Part shown: one piece after another, positions 1-4,889 of the stretch
Position numbering within the stretch: position 1 is the stretch's first letter
Layout: each line of letters opens with the position of its first letter
Assembly (NCBI GenBank): GCA_900551235.1
Contig: URUU01000073.1
Coordinates: 1-5,088 of the forward strand
Direction of reading: 5' to 3'
DNA from: an uncultured Lachnospiraceae bacterium
GTDB taxonomy: Bacteria; Bacillota; Clostridia; Lachnospirales; Lachnospiraceae
DNA length: 5,088 nt
Notes under the pieces: model-generated
Databases searched by the model: none
What the model saw: the letters and a program-made list of their open reading frames with translations, nothing else
What the model was told of the DNA's origin: nothing
Made by a program: the position numbers and the translations under genes

Positions 1-13
1 ATTCAACAGTTGT

Positions 14-649
14 TTATATACTTTTATAAGTTTTGTTCAGCTGTTCTTTACCTCCCAGATGGCTTTCCAACTGCTCTTTCATTGCGCGCAGAGCTTTTCC
101 TCTGTGACTCAGTTCGTTTTTGATCTCCGGCTCCAACTGTGCCGTCGTGCATCCATACTGCGGAAGATAAAAGATCGGATCGTATCCGAAACCATTTTCT
201 CCCTGTTCCTCATAACCAATGATCCCCTCGATCGTTCCATAGCTGTGCAGCACTGTTCCATCCGGCAGAACGGCTGCGATCGCACAGACAAAGCGCGCAG
301 TACGTTCCGGATCCGGCACGCCCGAAAGTCTCTGGATCAGATTTGCATTTTTAATATGATAGGAAGTATCCTCCCCCATATAACGCGCCGAATAGATGCC
401 CGGCTCTTTATTCAGATGATCGATCTCCAGGCCGGAATCATCTGCCAGCACAATATCCTGGCACTGTTCATAAACTGCACGCGCCTTGATCTCGGCATTC
501 TCTGCAAAAGTCTTTCCATCCTCTGTAATATCAATGTCTATACCAGCTTCTTTCATTGATACGACCGGTATGCCCAGATCTTTCAGGATCATACGTACTT
601 CTTTCATCTTTCCGGCATTTCCTGTTGCAAAAACAATTCTTTTGGCCAT
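14..649 (-). CDS. rdgB: XTP/dITP pyrophosphatase, RdgB/HAM1 family
   Basis: Cytosolic house-cleaning enzyme that hydrolyses non-canonical purine nucleoside triphosphates (XTP, ITP, dITP) to the monophosphate and pyrophosphate, keeping them out of DNA and RNA. The 211-residue product carries the family motifs in order: the nucleotide-binding loop TGNAGKMKE (9-17), DDSGLE (70-75) with the metal-binding and catalytic aspartates, FGYDPIF (154-160), and SHRGKAL (181-187), which binds the base. Family members usually have about 195-205 residues; the extra length is a short charged C-terminal tail (about 198-211). The ATG start is preceded by AAAGGGGAAAAT, an acceptable ribosome binding site, and the motif spacing from residue 1 fits the family. 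It lies 65 nt after the C1 peptidase gene, so it may be the last cistron of that operon or read from its own weak promoter. The stop is 13 nt from the window edge, so what follows is unseen. Family assignment is very secure. Confidence 0.97.
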   Translation of the reverse strand: MAKRIVFATGNAGKMKEVRMILKDLGIPVVSMKEAGIDIDITEDGKTFAENAEIKARAVYEQCQDIVLADDSGLEIDHLNKEPGIYSARYMGEDTSYHIKNANLIQRLSGVPDPERTARFVCAIAAVLPDGTVLHSYGTIEGIIGYEEQGENGFGYDPIFYLPQYGCTTAQLEPEIKNELSHRGKALRAMKEQLESHLGGKEQLNKTYKSI

Positions 650-702
650 ATTTTCCCCTTTCTGTTAATTACAAAACGTAAAAGAAACTTTTCCTTATGT
701 TT

Positions 703-732
703 ATCATAGCACAATCATTCGTCATCTGTATA
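703..732 (-). promoter_or_regulatory. Possible extended -10 promoter for rdgB
   Basis: On the minus strand, TGC followed by TATGAT (hexamer 703-708, TG at 710-711) gives an extended -10 element. TATACA (727-732), 18 nt upstream, matches four of six -35 positions. It overlaps the end of the C1 peptidase gene and would start transcription about 45 nt before rdgB. The match is partial and AT-rich spacers give such hits by chance; rdgB may simply be read through from upstream. Confidence 0.35.
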
Positions 733-2046
733 GGCTTTCAGGCAAATATTTCCATCGTATTCCTCTTCCATAGAAGTCCAGCGATAGCCATCCGGACTGA
801 CGTAACCCTGCCCGTCTTCCAGTATTACATTTGCTGTCGTGTCATCTGACCGGTACTCCATTGCCGCCGGATAGTTACTGCCCGGCACCCTGACTTTCAC
901 CATAACGGCAAAACTTCCATTTTCCGGTACAGAAAACGTTTTTTCCAGATCCACGGTATAATATCCCACTTTTTCAAACGAGCCTGTCTGCACTTTTTCC
1001 GGAAGCACAAGGGATAACCTGTTCTGAAAATCTTTTACTACATAGATTTCGTATTCTGTATGTTTCCCGGTCGCATAAAACCCAACCGCCCGGAGAAGCT
1101 GCGGACTTTCCGCTGTATATACATTTGCAAACCAGCATTCTTCTTTTCCATATCCCATCTGACCTGCCCAGCCACAGAGATCGGACTGGTAAATGTGTGC
1201 GTAGTTATCCGCCGGTTCGATTCTTGTATATGCCACACAGTTGCTTCCGATGCGGCTATCTTCATAGGAAACATAAAAAATACCATCTTCCCCGAAACCG
1301 TCTCCCCAACTGTTCTGACAGATAAAAGCTCCGTTTACGGACGGTTTCCTTGTAAAATTTTCTGCCGGATAGTCATCGTCCCATCCGATCAGGAGCATGT
1401 CGTGGTTGATCTCTTCTTCTCCGTCATAATAATAGGAAGCGTTCTCCCTGTTATAATATGGTGAGCGTACCTTTTCGCCACCCAGATCCATATAAAGGGA
1501 ACTCTGTACTGCACCATATGTATAGATCAGCTCTTTGACCGACGTAAAATCCCGGTCTGTGACCATCTGCACTTCCTGTACATGGCAAACTGGCAAAAGT
1601 CCTTCCGATGTCTGCCCGTCCCCGTAAGGATCCATTTCCTCTGTGACCGGTCCCTGCCATGCGGTAAGATAGGCTGTGCTGATCATGTATGCTCCGCCTT
1701 CATCCTGACCGGTAGCATAGCTGTTCTGTGCTGAAATATGGTCAGCAGAAAATACAATGGATTCCTGCGGAAGAAGCCTGGATTCCAGCACGGACGAGGC
1801 CGCCACCGCCCAGCAGGTGCCAAGCGTTCCCTGGTTTTTAAGTGTGGGTGCTTTCTGATTTTCCCTGCAGTCATAGCGTCCAGGGAGTTCCCCTGCGGGT
1901 GTTTCCGTTTCCTGCCATGCCTGTGTTTCTGTCTGCCCCTCTGTCACAAGTGGTGCATACCCTGCATCTTTTCCAATATCATACAATAAAAACAAACTCA
2001 GACCGATAATCAGAAACAACAGGGCATTCTGAATCTTTCCTGGCAA
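715..2046 (-). CDS. Membrane-anchored C1 (papain-like) cysteine peptidase with lectin-like C-terminal domain
   Basis: Predicted exported papain-fold protease of 443 residues. Residues 1-7 are short and basic, and 8-22 form one hydrophobic segment (ALLFLIIGLSLFLLY). I see no clear signal peptidase site, so an uncleaved membrane anchor is likelier than release. A low-complexity linker rich in T, E and Q (about 34-55) leads to the peptidase domain (about 57-275). The catalytic set is complete: oxyanion Gln72 and nucleophile Cys78 in NQGTLGTCWA, His215 in EEINHDMLLIGWDDD, and Asn245 in QNSWGDGFG. Residues about 280-440 are beta-rich and resemble the lectin-like domain often found behind such peptidases in Clostridia; this is from memory of the family. 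The start is TTG: no in-frame ATG lies near it, and AGGAG sits 7 nt upstream. One nucleotide separates it from the methyltransferase stop, implying translational coupling. Its substrate is unknown. Confidence 0.92.
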   Translation of the reverse strand: MPGKIQNALLFLIIGLSLFLLYDIGKDAGYAPLVTEGQTETQAWQETETPAGELPGRYDCRENQKAPTLKNQGTLGTCWAVAASSVLESRLLPQESIVFSADHISAQNSYATGQDEGGAYMISTAYLTAWQGPVTEEMDPYGDGQTSEGLLPVCHVQEVQMVTDRDFTSVKELIYTYGAVQSSLYMDLGGEKVRSPYYNRENASYYYDGEEEINHDMLLIGWDDDYPAENFTRKPSVNGAFICQNSWGDGFGEDGIFYVSYEDSRIGSNCVAYTRIEPADNYAHIYQSDLCGWAGQMGYGKEECWFANVYTAESPQLLRAVGFYATGKHTEYEIYVVKDFQNRLSLVLPEKVQTGSFEKVGYYTVDLEKTFSVPENGSFAVMVKVRVPGSNYPAAMEYRSDDTTANVILEDGQGYVSPDGYRWTSMEEEYDGNICLKAYTDDE

Positions 2047-2047
2047 A

Positions 2048-3196
2048 TTATTTCTCCTTTTTTGGCGGTCTTGGACCTAAATACTGATAAAAATAAGTCC
2101 GTATCATGCCATTATAAATCTTTCTGTTTTTATCTGCCTTTTTTCCTATATAGCGTTGTGCATCTTCATAACTTGTGATCAGATACTTCGACCAGGTATC
2201 AAGCCTTTCAAAACTCTCTCCGATCTGCCGGTACAATGCCGGAAGTTCCGCTTTTTCCTCCAGTCTTTCACCATAAGGCGGATTGGTGATGATAAATCCA
2301 TATTTTTTCGGATGATGCAGTTCGCTTACCGGACGCTGCTGAAAATGGATCAGCCCTTCCACACCGGCACGTTTTGCATTTTCTCTGGCGCTGTACACTA
2401 CGGAGGCATCGATGTCGTACCCCTGGATATCGGTTTCTATGTTAAGATCTATGGATTCCTGTGCCTCTTCCACTGCATCATACCAATGTCTTTTTTCGAT
2501 CAGATTGCCCCAGTTTTCCGAAAGAAAACTGCGGTTCATGCCCGGTGCGATCCCTGCTGCCATCATTGCCGCCTCGATCGGAAATGTGCCGCTGCCGCAG
2601 AACGGATCTACCAGGATCCGATCCTTTTTCCACGGTGTCAGCATGATCAGTGCTGCCGCCAGTGTCTCTGAGATCGGTGCTTTTGCCGTATTCTGACGAT
2701 ACCCTCTTTTATGAAGTGATACACCGGTTGTATCCAGTGTGATCACCGCCTCATCTTTCAGAAAGGTCACACGCACCGGGAAAGAAGCACCGTCCTCTTC
2801 AAACCAGGATCTTACATATGCCTTCTCCATTCTTCTGACCATCGCTTTTTTCACGATTGACTGAATATCTGAGGTACTGAACAGCTTACTTTTAACCGAG
2901 GTTGCCTTCGTCACCCAGAATTTTCCATTTTCCGGGATGTATTCTTCCCACGGAAGGCTGCGGACACCCTCGAACAACTCCTCAAAAGTTTCTGCGTGAA
3001 CCGTTCCGACTTTTAACAGAATACGTTCTGCTGTCCTAAGGAACACATTGGCATAACAGATTGCCTGTGCATCCCCGTAAAAAGTAACTTTTCCATCTTC
3101 CACTTTGCAGATCTCATATCCAAGCTCTGTAATCTCTCTTTTTAACACTGCTTCCAGACCGAAATGGCAGGGAGCGATCAGTTCGTATAATTTCAT
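2048..3196 (-). CDS. rlmL: THUMP-domain class I SAM-dependent RNA (guanine-N2) methyltransferase, RlmL N-terminal/YpsC type
   Basis: Probable 23S rRNA m2G methyltransferase, 382 residues, matching the single-unit Firmicute proteins (YpsC in Bacillus) that correspond to the N-terminal half of E. coli RlmL, which makes m2G2445. An N-terminal ferredoxin-like part (1-45) and THUMP RNA-binding domain (about 45-157) precede HKRGYR (162-167). The Rossmann methyltransferase domain follows, with SAM-binding motif I DPFCGSGTFPIEAA (197-210), an acidic motif around GYDID (259-263), and the catalytic NPPYGERL (305-312), the N/DPPY signature of amino-group methylation. The start ATG has GGAGA 4 nt upstream and lies 26 nt after yfcE, so co-transcription is likely. 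The C-terminus is short and basic (PRPPKKEK) and holds the ribosome binding site of the next gene. The family is secure; the exact rRNA position is inferred from homologues and the symbol is used in that sense. Confidence 0.93.
   Translation of the reverse strand: MKLYELIAPCHFGLEAVLKREITELGYEICKVEDGKVTFYGDAQAICYANVFLRTAERILLKVGTVHAETFEELFEGVRSLPWEEYIPENGKFWVTKATSVKSKLFSTSDIQSIVKKAMVRRMEKAYVRSWFEEDGASFPVRVTFLKDEAVITLDTTGVSLHKRGYRQNTAKAPISETLAAALIMLTPWKKDRILVDPFCGSGTFPIEAAMMAAGIAPGMNRSFLSENWGNLIEKRHWYDAVEEAQESIDLNIETDIQGYDIDASVVYSARENAKRAGVEGLIHFQQRPVSELHHPKKYGFIITNPPYGERLEEKAELPALYRQIGESFERLDTWSKYLITSYEDAQRYIGKKADKNRKIYNGMIRTYFYQYLGPRPPKKEK
2054..2058 (-). promoter_or_regulatory. Ribosome binding site that fixes the TTG start of the C1 peptidase
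   Basis: AGGAG on the minus strand, 7 nt before the TTG at 2044-2046. It lies inside the last codons of the methyltransferase gene, whose stop TAA (2048-2050) falls between the site and the TTG. Ribosomes finishing the upstream gene are therefore already positioned to reinitiate. This placement is the main reason to accept TTG as the start, since no in-frame ATG is available before the peptidase domain. Confidence 0.8.
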
Positions 3197-3222
3197 AAAT
3201 TCTCCATTGTCTGTCGTTGCTT

Positions 3223-3765
3223 TTACAGTTCCAGTTTCTTTATAACCTGTCCGTCAAATCCTTTGATCCGGAAGTCTCCATTTTCCAAAATGGCATAACT
3301 TGGCGGATTTCCTTCTTTCGGGATCGATACCGAACCCGGATTCAAAATGGTATAATGTTCCTTTTTTTCCGCTCTTAGTACATGGGTATGGCCATGGATG
3401 AGGATATCTCCTTCTTTGAGCGGCGGCAGATGCCCCTCATTGTAAACATGTCCATGTGTTGCATAAATTGTCCTGTTCCCCTCAAGGATCACGCAGTAAT
3501 CTGCCATAACCGGAAAATCCAGTACCATCTGGTCTACTTCTGCTTCACAGTTTCCGCGCACTGCACAAATATCATTTTTCATTGGATTGAGCATCGCGAT
3601 CACTTCCTTCGGTGCGTAGTCTTTTGGAAGGTCATTTCTCGGTCCATGATACAGAATATCTCCTAAAAGTATCAGGCGGACTGCCTTTTCCGCCTGATAT
3701 GCCTCCACCATCTTTCTGCAGTAATATGCAGATCCATGTATATCTGATGCAAACATCAATTTCAT
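3223..3765 (-). CDS. yfcE: Phosphodiesterase of the YfcE/MJ0936 calcineurin-like metallophosphatase family
   Basis: Cytosolic metal-dependent (typically Mn) phosphodiesterase; E. coli YfcE hydrolyses artificial phosphodiesters in vitro and its physiological substrate is unsettled. The 180-residue product matches the usual length (about 184). The dinuclear metal ligands are all visible: Asp8 and His10 in SDIHGS, Asp36 in LLGDILYHGPRN, Asn72 in VRGNCEAEVDQM, His104 in THGH, and His126 and His128 in HGHTH. The family signature NPGSVSIPK is at 142-150. The frame stays open for 46 codons further upstream to 3903, but I reject that longer start: it would overlap the rhodanese gene by 35 nt, the extra residues are low-complexity and basic, and AAAGGAG lies 7 nt before the ATG at 3763-3765 and directly before the typical N-terminus MKLMFASDIHG. 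A strong promoter lies about 60 nt upstream, and the methyltransferase gene follows after 26 nt. Identification is very secure; the role is not. Confidence 0.95.
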   Translation of the reverse strand: MKLMFASDIHGSAYYCRKMVEAYQAEKAVRLILLGDILYHGPRNDLPKDYAPKEVIAMLNPMKNDICAVRGNCEAEVDQMVLDFPVMADYCVILEGNRTIYATHGHVYNEGHLPPLKEGDILIHGHTHVLRAEKKEHYTILNPGSVSIPKEGNPPSYAILENGDFRIKGFDGQVIKKLEL

Positions 3766-3825
3766 AAATAATCTCCTTTGCTTCCTGTACTGCTTTTGCG
3801 GCAGCATGCTCTGTTTCTTCTCTCT

Positions 3826-3854
3826 ACTATAATCTTGACTTTTTTGTCTGTCAA
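3826..3854 (-). promoter_or_regulatory. Strong sigma-A-type promoter of the yfcE operon
   Basis: Minus strand TTGACA (3849-3854), a 17-nt spacer, then TATAGT (3826-3831): a perfect -35, five of six -10 positions, and ideal spacing. Transcription would begin near 3819, giving a leader of about 54 nt before yfcE. The promoter sits just past the rhodanese stop, so yfcE, the methyltransferase and the peptidase can be expressed without the rhodanese. TTGAC is mirrored by GTCAA within the spacer, a small inverted repeat that could be chance or a weak operator. Confidence 0.8.
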
Positions 3855-3868
3855 TCTTTTTCCATCGC

Positions 3869-4165
3869 TTATCCAAGCTTCCCGTGCCAGGAATGGATGC
3901 CACCGGTCAGTGTTTTTGTCTGATAACCTTTTTCTGCCATCTCTCTTGCTGCCACCATACTGATGGAGCCTCTTTCACAGTAAAAGATCAGCGGCACATC
4001 TTTGGGCAGTCCCTGCACCTTTCCAAGCCGCTCATACGGAATATTTACCGCCCCCGGAATATGCCGGCCGGCATACTCCCACGGCGATCTTAAATCTATC
4101 AAAAATGCCTTTTCTTCCTTCAAAAGCCGATCCAGTTCTTTATCCGAAATCATTTCATATTGCAT
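3869..4165 (-). CDS. Single-domain rhodanese-like protein (sulfurtransferase family)
   Basis: Small cytosolic rhodanese of 98 residues, close to the usual single-domain length (about 100). Rhodaneses carry sulfane sulfur as a cysteine persulfide and pass it to thiophilic acceptors. The fold markers are present: FLIDLRSPWEYAGRHIPGA (21-39, the CH2A-like motif), NIPYERL (41-47), the active-site loop starting at Cys63 (CERGSIS, 63-69), and the closing TGGIHSWHGKLG (87-98, the CH2B-like motif). The catalytic Cys is intact, so an active sulfurtransferase is expected; donor and acceptor are unknown. The chosen ATG has GGGGG 4 nt upstream, an unusual ribosome binding site; a more standard AGGAG lies 19 nt upstream, too far away to serve this start. 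A second in-frame ATG at codon 5 is possible but less well placed. It is separated from yfcE by 103 nt containing a promoter, so it is probably its own unit with read-through. Confidence 0.93.
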   Translation of the reverse strand: MQYEMISDKELDRLLKEEKAFLIDLRSPWEYAGRHIPGAVNIPYERLGKVQGLPKDVPLIFYCERGSISMVAAREMAEKGYQTKTLTGGIHSWHGKLG

Positions 4166-4197
4166 AATTCCCCCGCCTTTTCCACTCCTTCCACTTT

Positions 4198-4228
4198 ATT
4201 ATATGAACCAAGGGACGAATGGACACAA
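4198..4228 (-). promoter_or_regulatory. Possible proximal promoter of the rhodanese gene
   Basis: A perfect TATAAT on the minus strand (4198-4203) would start transcription near 4191, about 25 nt before the rhodanese ATG. The -35 side is weak: TTGTGT (4223-4228) is 19 nt away, a long spacer and a poor match. That -35 region lies inside repeat copy A, so a protein or structure acting on the repeat could affect this promoter. It competes with the stronger distal promoter near 4478-4506. Confidence 0.45.
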
Positions 4229-4405
4229 ATCGGATGCTTGCATACGCATTTGTGTCTATGAGGACCGTCAAAACATGAGAAAGCAGCCATTTTTGCAAAA
4301 AATGAGCGAATTTCGAATGTTTGGACAAATGGACACAAATCGGATGTTTCCTGGTACAAATGGACATAAAATGAAACATCCGGTAGGGGAGCTACCGGAT
4401 GTTTC
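4213..4405. repeat. Cluster of short direct and inverted repeats ending in a 14-bp hairpin
   Basis: This accounts for most of the 394-base gene-free stretch 4166-4559. Two 24-bp direct copies, differing at one base, lie 110 bp apart: copy A 4213-4236 and copy B 4323-4346, sharing AATGGACACAAATCGGATG. A third, degenerate copy C (4356-4370) matches the front of B at 14 of 15 bases. An inverted copy D (4248-4256, ATTTGTGTC) faces copy A across 17 bases, forming a hairpin. Copy B runs into CGGATGTTTC (4341-4350), and the same ten bases form the inner and outer part of the hairpin arms at 4373-4405. Between D and B are a near-palindrome at 4288-4304 and AT-rich sequence. The reading frames through it overlap in several registers and lack convincing ribosome binding sites or domains, so I call no gene. 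It resembles a small intergenic repeat element, or a structured leader. Confidence 0.75.
4373..4405 (-). terminator. Perfect 14-bp hairpin with 5-nt loop: terminator, attenuator or repeat palindrome
   Basis: GAAACATCCGGTAG (4373-4386) and CTACCGGATGTTTC (4392-4405) are exact reverse complements around a 5-base loop. Read on the minus strand the stem is followed by ATTTTATGT, a short, imperfect U run; on the plus strand no U run follows. Termination, if any, would therefore be leftward. It lies about 65 nt into the leader expected from the distal promoter at 4478-4506, so it could attenuate the rhodanese transcript or back up the rhaM terminator. The weak U run keeps the terminator call uncertain; the hairpin itself is certain. 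Confidence 0.5.
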
Positions 4406-4477
4406 GAGGGGAGTATAAATAATTAATAAGGGGTCTGTAAAAAGAATTTTTGAAGGGTAAATTCTTCTACAAGTAAG

Positions 4478-4506
4478 ATTATAATATAATTTGGAAGAAA
4501 ATGCAA
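4478..4506 (-). promoter_or_regulatory. Distal sigma-A-type promoter reading toward the rhodanese gene
   Basis: Minus strand TTGCAT (4501-4506), a 17-nt spacer, and TATAAT (4478-4483): four of six -35 bases, a perfect -10 and ideal spacing. Transcription would start near 4471, giving an unusually long leader of about 305 nt before the rhodanese ATG. That leader would contain an AT-rich stem (AAGAATTT 4442-4449 with AAATTCTT 4459-4466), the 14-bp hairpin and all repeat copies. It lies about 20 nt beyond the rhaM terminator, a natural place for the next unit to begin. Confidence 0.65.
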
Positions 4507-4527
4507 TCATTATTTTTCCAAATTGGG

Positions 4528-4552
4528 AAAAAGCCCGATTTTACGGGGTTTT
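4528..4552 (-). terminator. Short intrinsic terminator after rhaM
   Basis: Starting 7 nt past the rhaM stop, the minus strand reads AAAAC, then CCCG, loop TAAAAT, CGGG, then CTTTTT. The four G:C pairs continue, after one C-C mismatch, into A:T pairs formed by the A run and the T run. The stem is short, so efficiency may be moderate, but its position and T run fit an intrinsic terminator of the rhamnose operon. The flanking A and T runs could make it work weakly in both directions. Confidence 0.65.
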
Positions 4553-4559
4553 CTGGAGT

Positions 4560-4871
4560 TTAGTCCAAGTGGAAAACCTCTTTGAGATCGATGCTCACGG
4601 GGCTGTTGTCCGGGTTGGTTTCCATAATATCTGCCATGAAATCCCACCATTTCCGGTTGATGGCGGTGTCAGCTCCTTTGGCCCAGCGCTCCTCGTCCTC
4701 GATCTCGATGTAGCCGAAAAGAGTCAGCGTTTCTTTGTCCAAAAAGATGGTGTAATTCTTTCCGCCATATTCATGGATCATGTCCTTCATCTCCGGCCAG
4801 AGCTGATTGTGACGCTTCTCGTACTCGGCCTCCTGGCCCTCATACAGTTTCATTTTAAATCCTTTGATCAT
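4560..4871 (-). CDS. rhaM: L-rhamnose mutarotase
   Basis: Cytosolic enzyme interconverting the alpha and beta anomers of L-rhamnose, supplying the form used by rhamnose isomerase. The 103-residue product matches E. coli RhaM (104 residues) along its whole length, including YEKRHNQLWPE (17-27), GGKNYTIFLD (36-45), ERWAKG (61-66), RKWW (73-76), and the C-terminal NPDNSPVSIDLKEVFHLD (86-103). Residues matching the known substrate and catalytic positions are present: Tyr17, the proton-donor His21, Tyr40 and the Trp75-Trp76 pair. The ATG is preceded by a strong AAGGAGG 8 nt upstream and begins the usual MIKGFKMKL N-terminus. It lies 18 nt behind the phosphorylase-like fragment, so both belong to one operon, and a hairpin terminator follows. 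No isomerase, kinase or aldolase gene is in view, so the rest of the rhamnose pathway must be outside the window. Identification is very secure. Confidence 0.97.
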   Translation of the reverse strand: MIKGFKMKLYEGQEAEYEKRHNQLWPEMKDMIHEYGGKNYTIFLDKETLTLFGYIEIEDEERWAKGADTAINRKWWDFMADIMETNPDNSPVSIDLKEVFHLD

Positions 4872-4889
4872 CTCATCATCCTCCTTATA

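Noticed and set aside
59..559. Plus-strand open frame of 166 codons inside rdgB
   Set aside because: It is antisense to a clearly conserved pyrophosphatase gene and its translation shows no family motifs, so it is a shadow frame.
650..714. Intrinsic terminator between the C1 peptidase gene and rdgB
   Set aside because: No G:C-rich stem with a T run is visible on the minus strand, so read-through into rdgB remains possible.
1060..1464. Plus-strand open frame of 134 codons inside the C1 peptidase gene
   Set aside because: It lies wholly antisense to a gene with a complete catalytic motif set, and its product has no recognisable domain.
2156..2671. Plus-strand open frame of 171 codons inside the methyltransferase gene
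   Set aside because: It is a shadow of a conserved coding sequence; the Cys/His-rich look comes from the complement of the real codons.
3832..3854. Operator from the TTGAC/GTCAA inverted repeat in the yfcE promoter
   Set aside because: Five-base arms in an AT-rich spacer are expected by chance, and no regulator gene is nearby.
4213..4405. CRISPR array
   Set aside because: Only two near-identical copies exist, 110 bp apart. The third is degenerate and 31 bp away, the fourth is inverted, and no cas gene is present.
4213..4405. MITE or insertion sequence remnant
   Set aside because: I could not find matching terminal inverted repeats at the outer ends with a target duplication, and there is no transposase remnant. 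Kept as a repeat cluster only.
4150..4510. Small protein genes on either strand in the intergenic region
   Set aside because: Several short frames overlap in different registers across the repeats. They lack good ribosome binding sites and recognisable domains, and their peptides simply reflect the repeated DNA.
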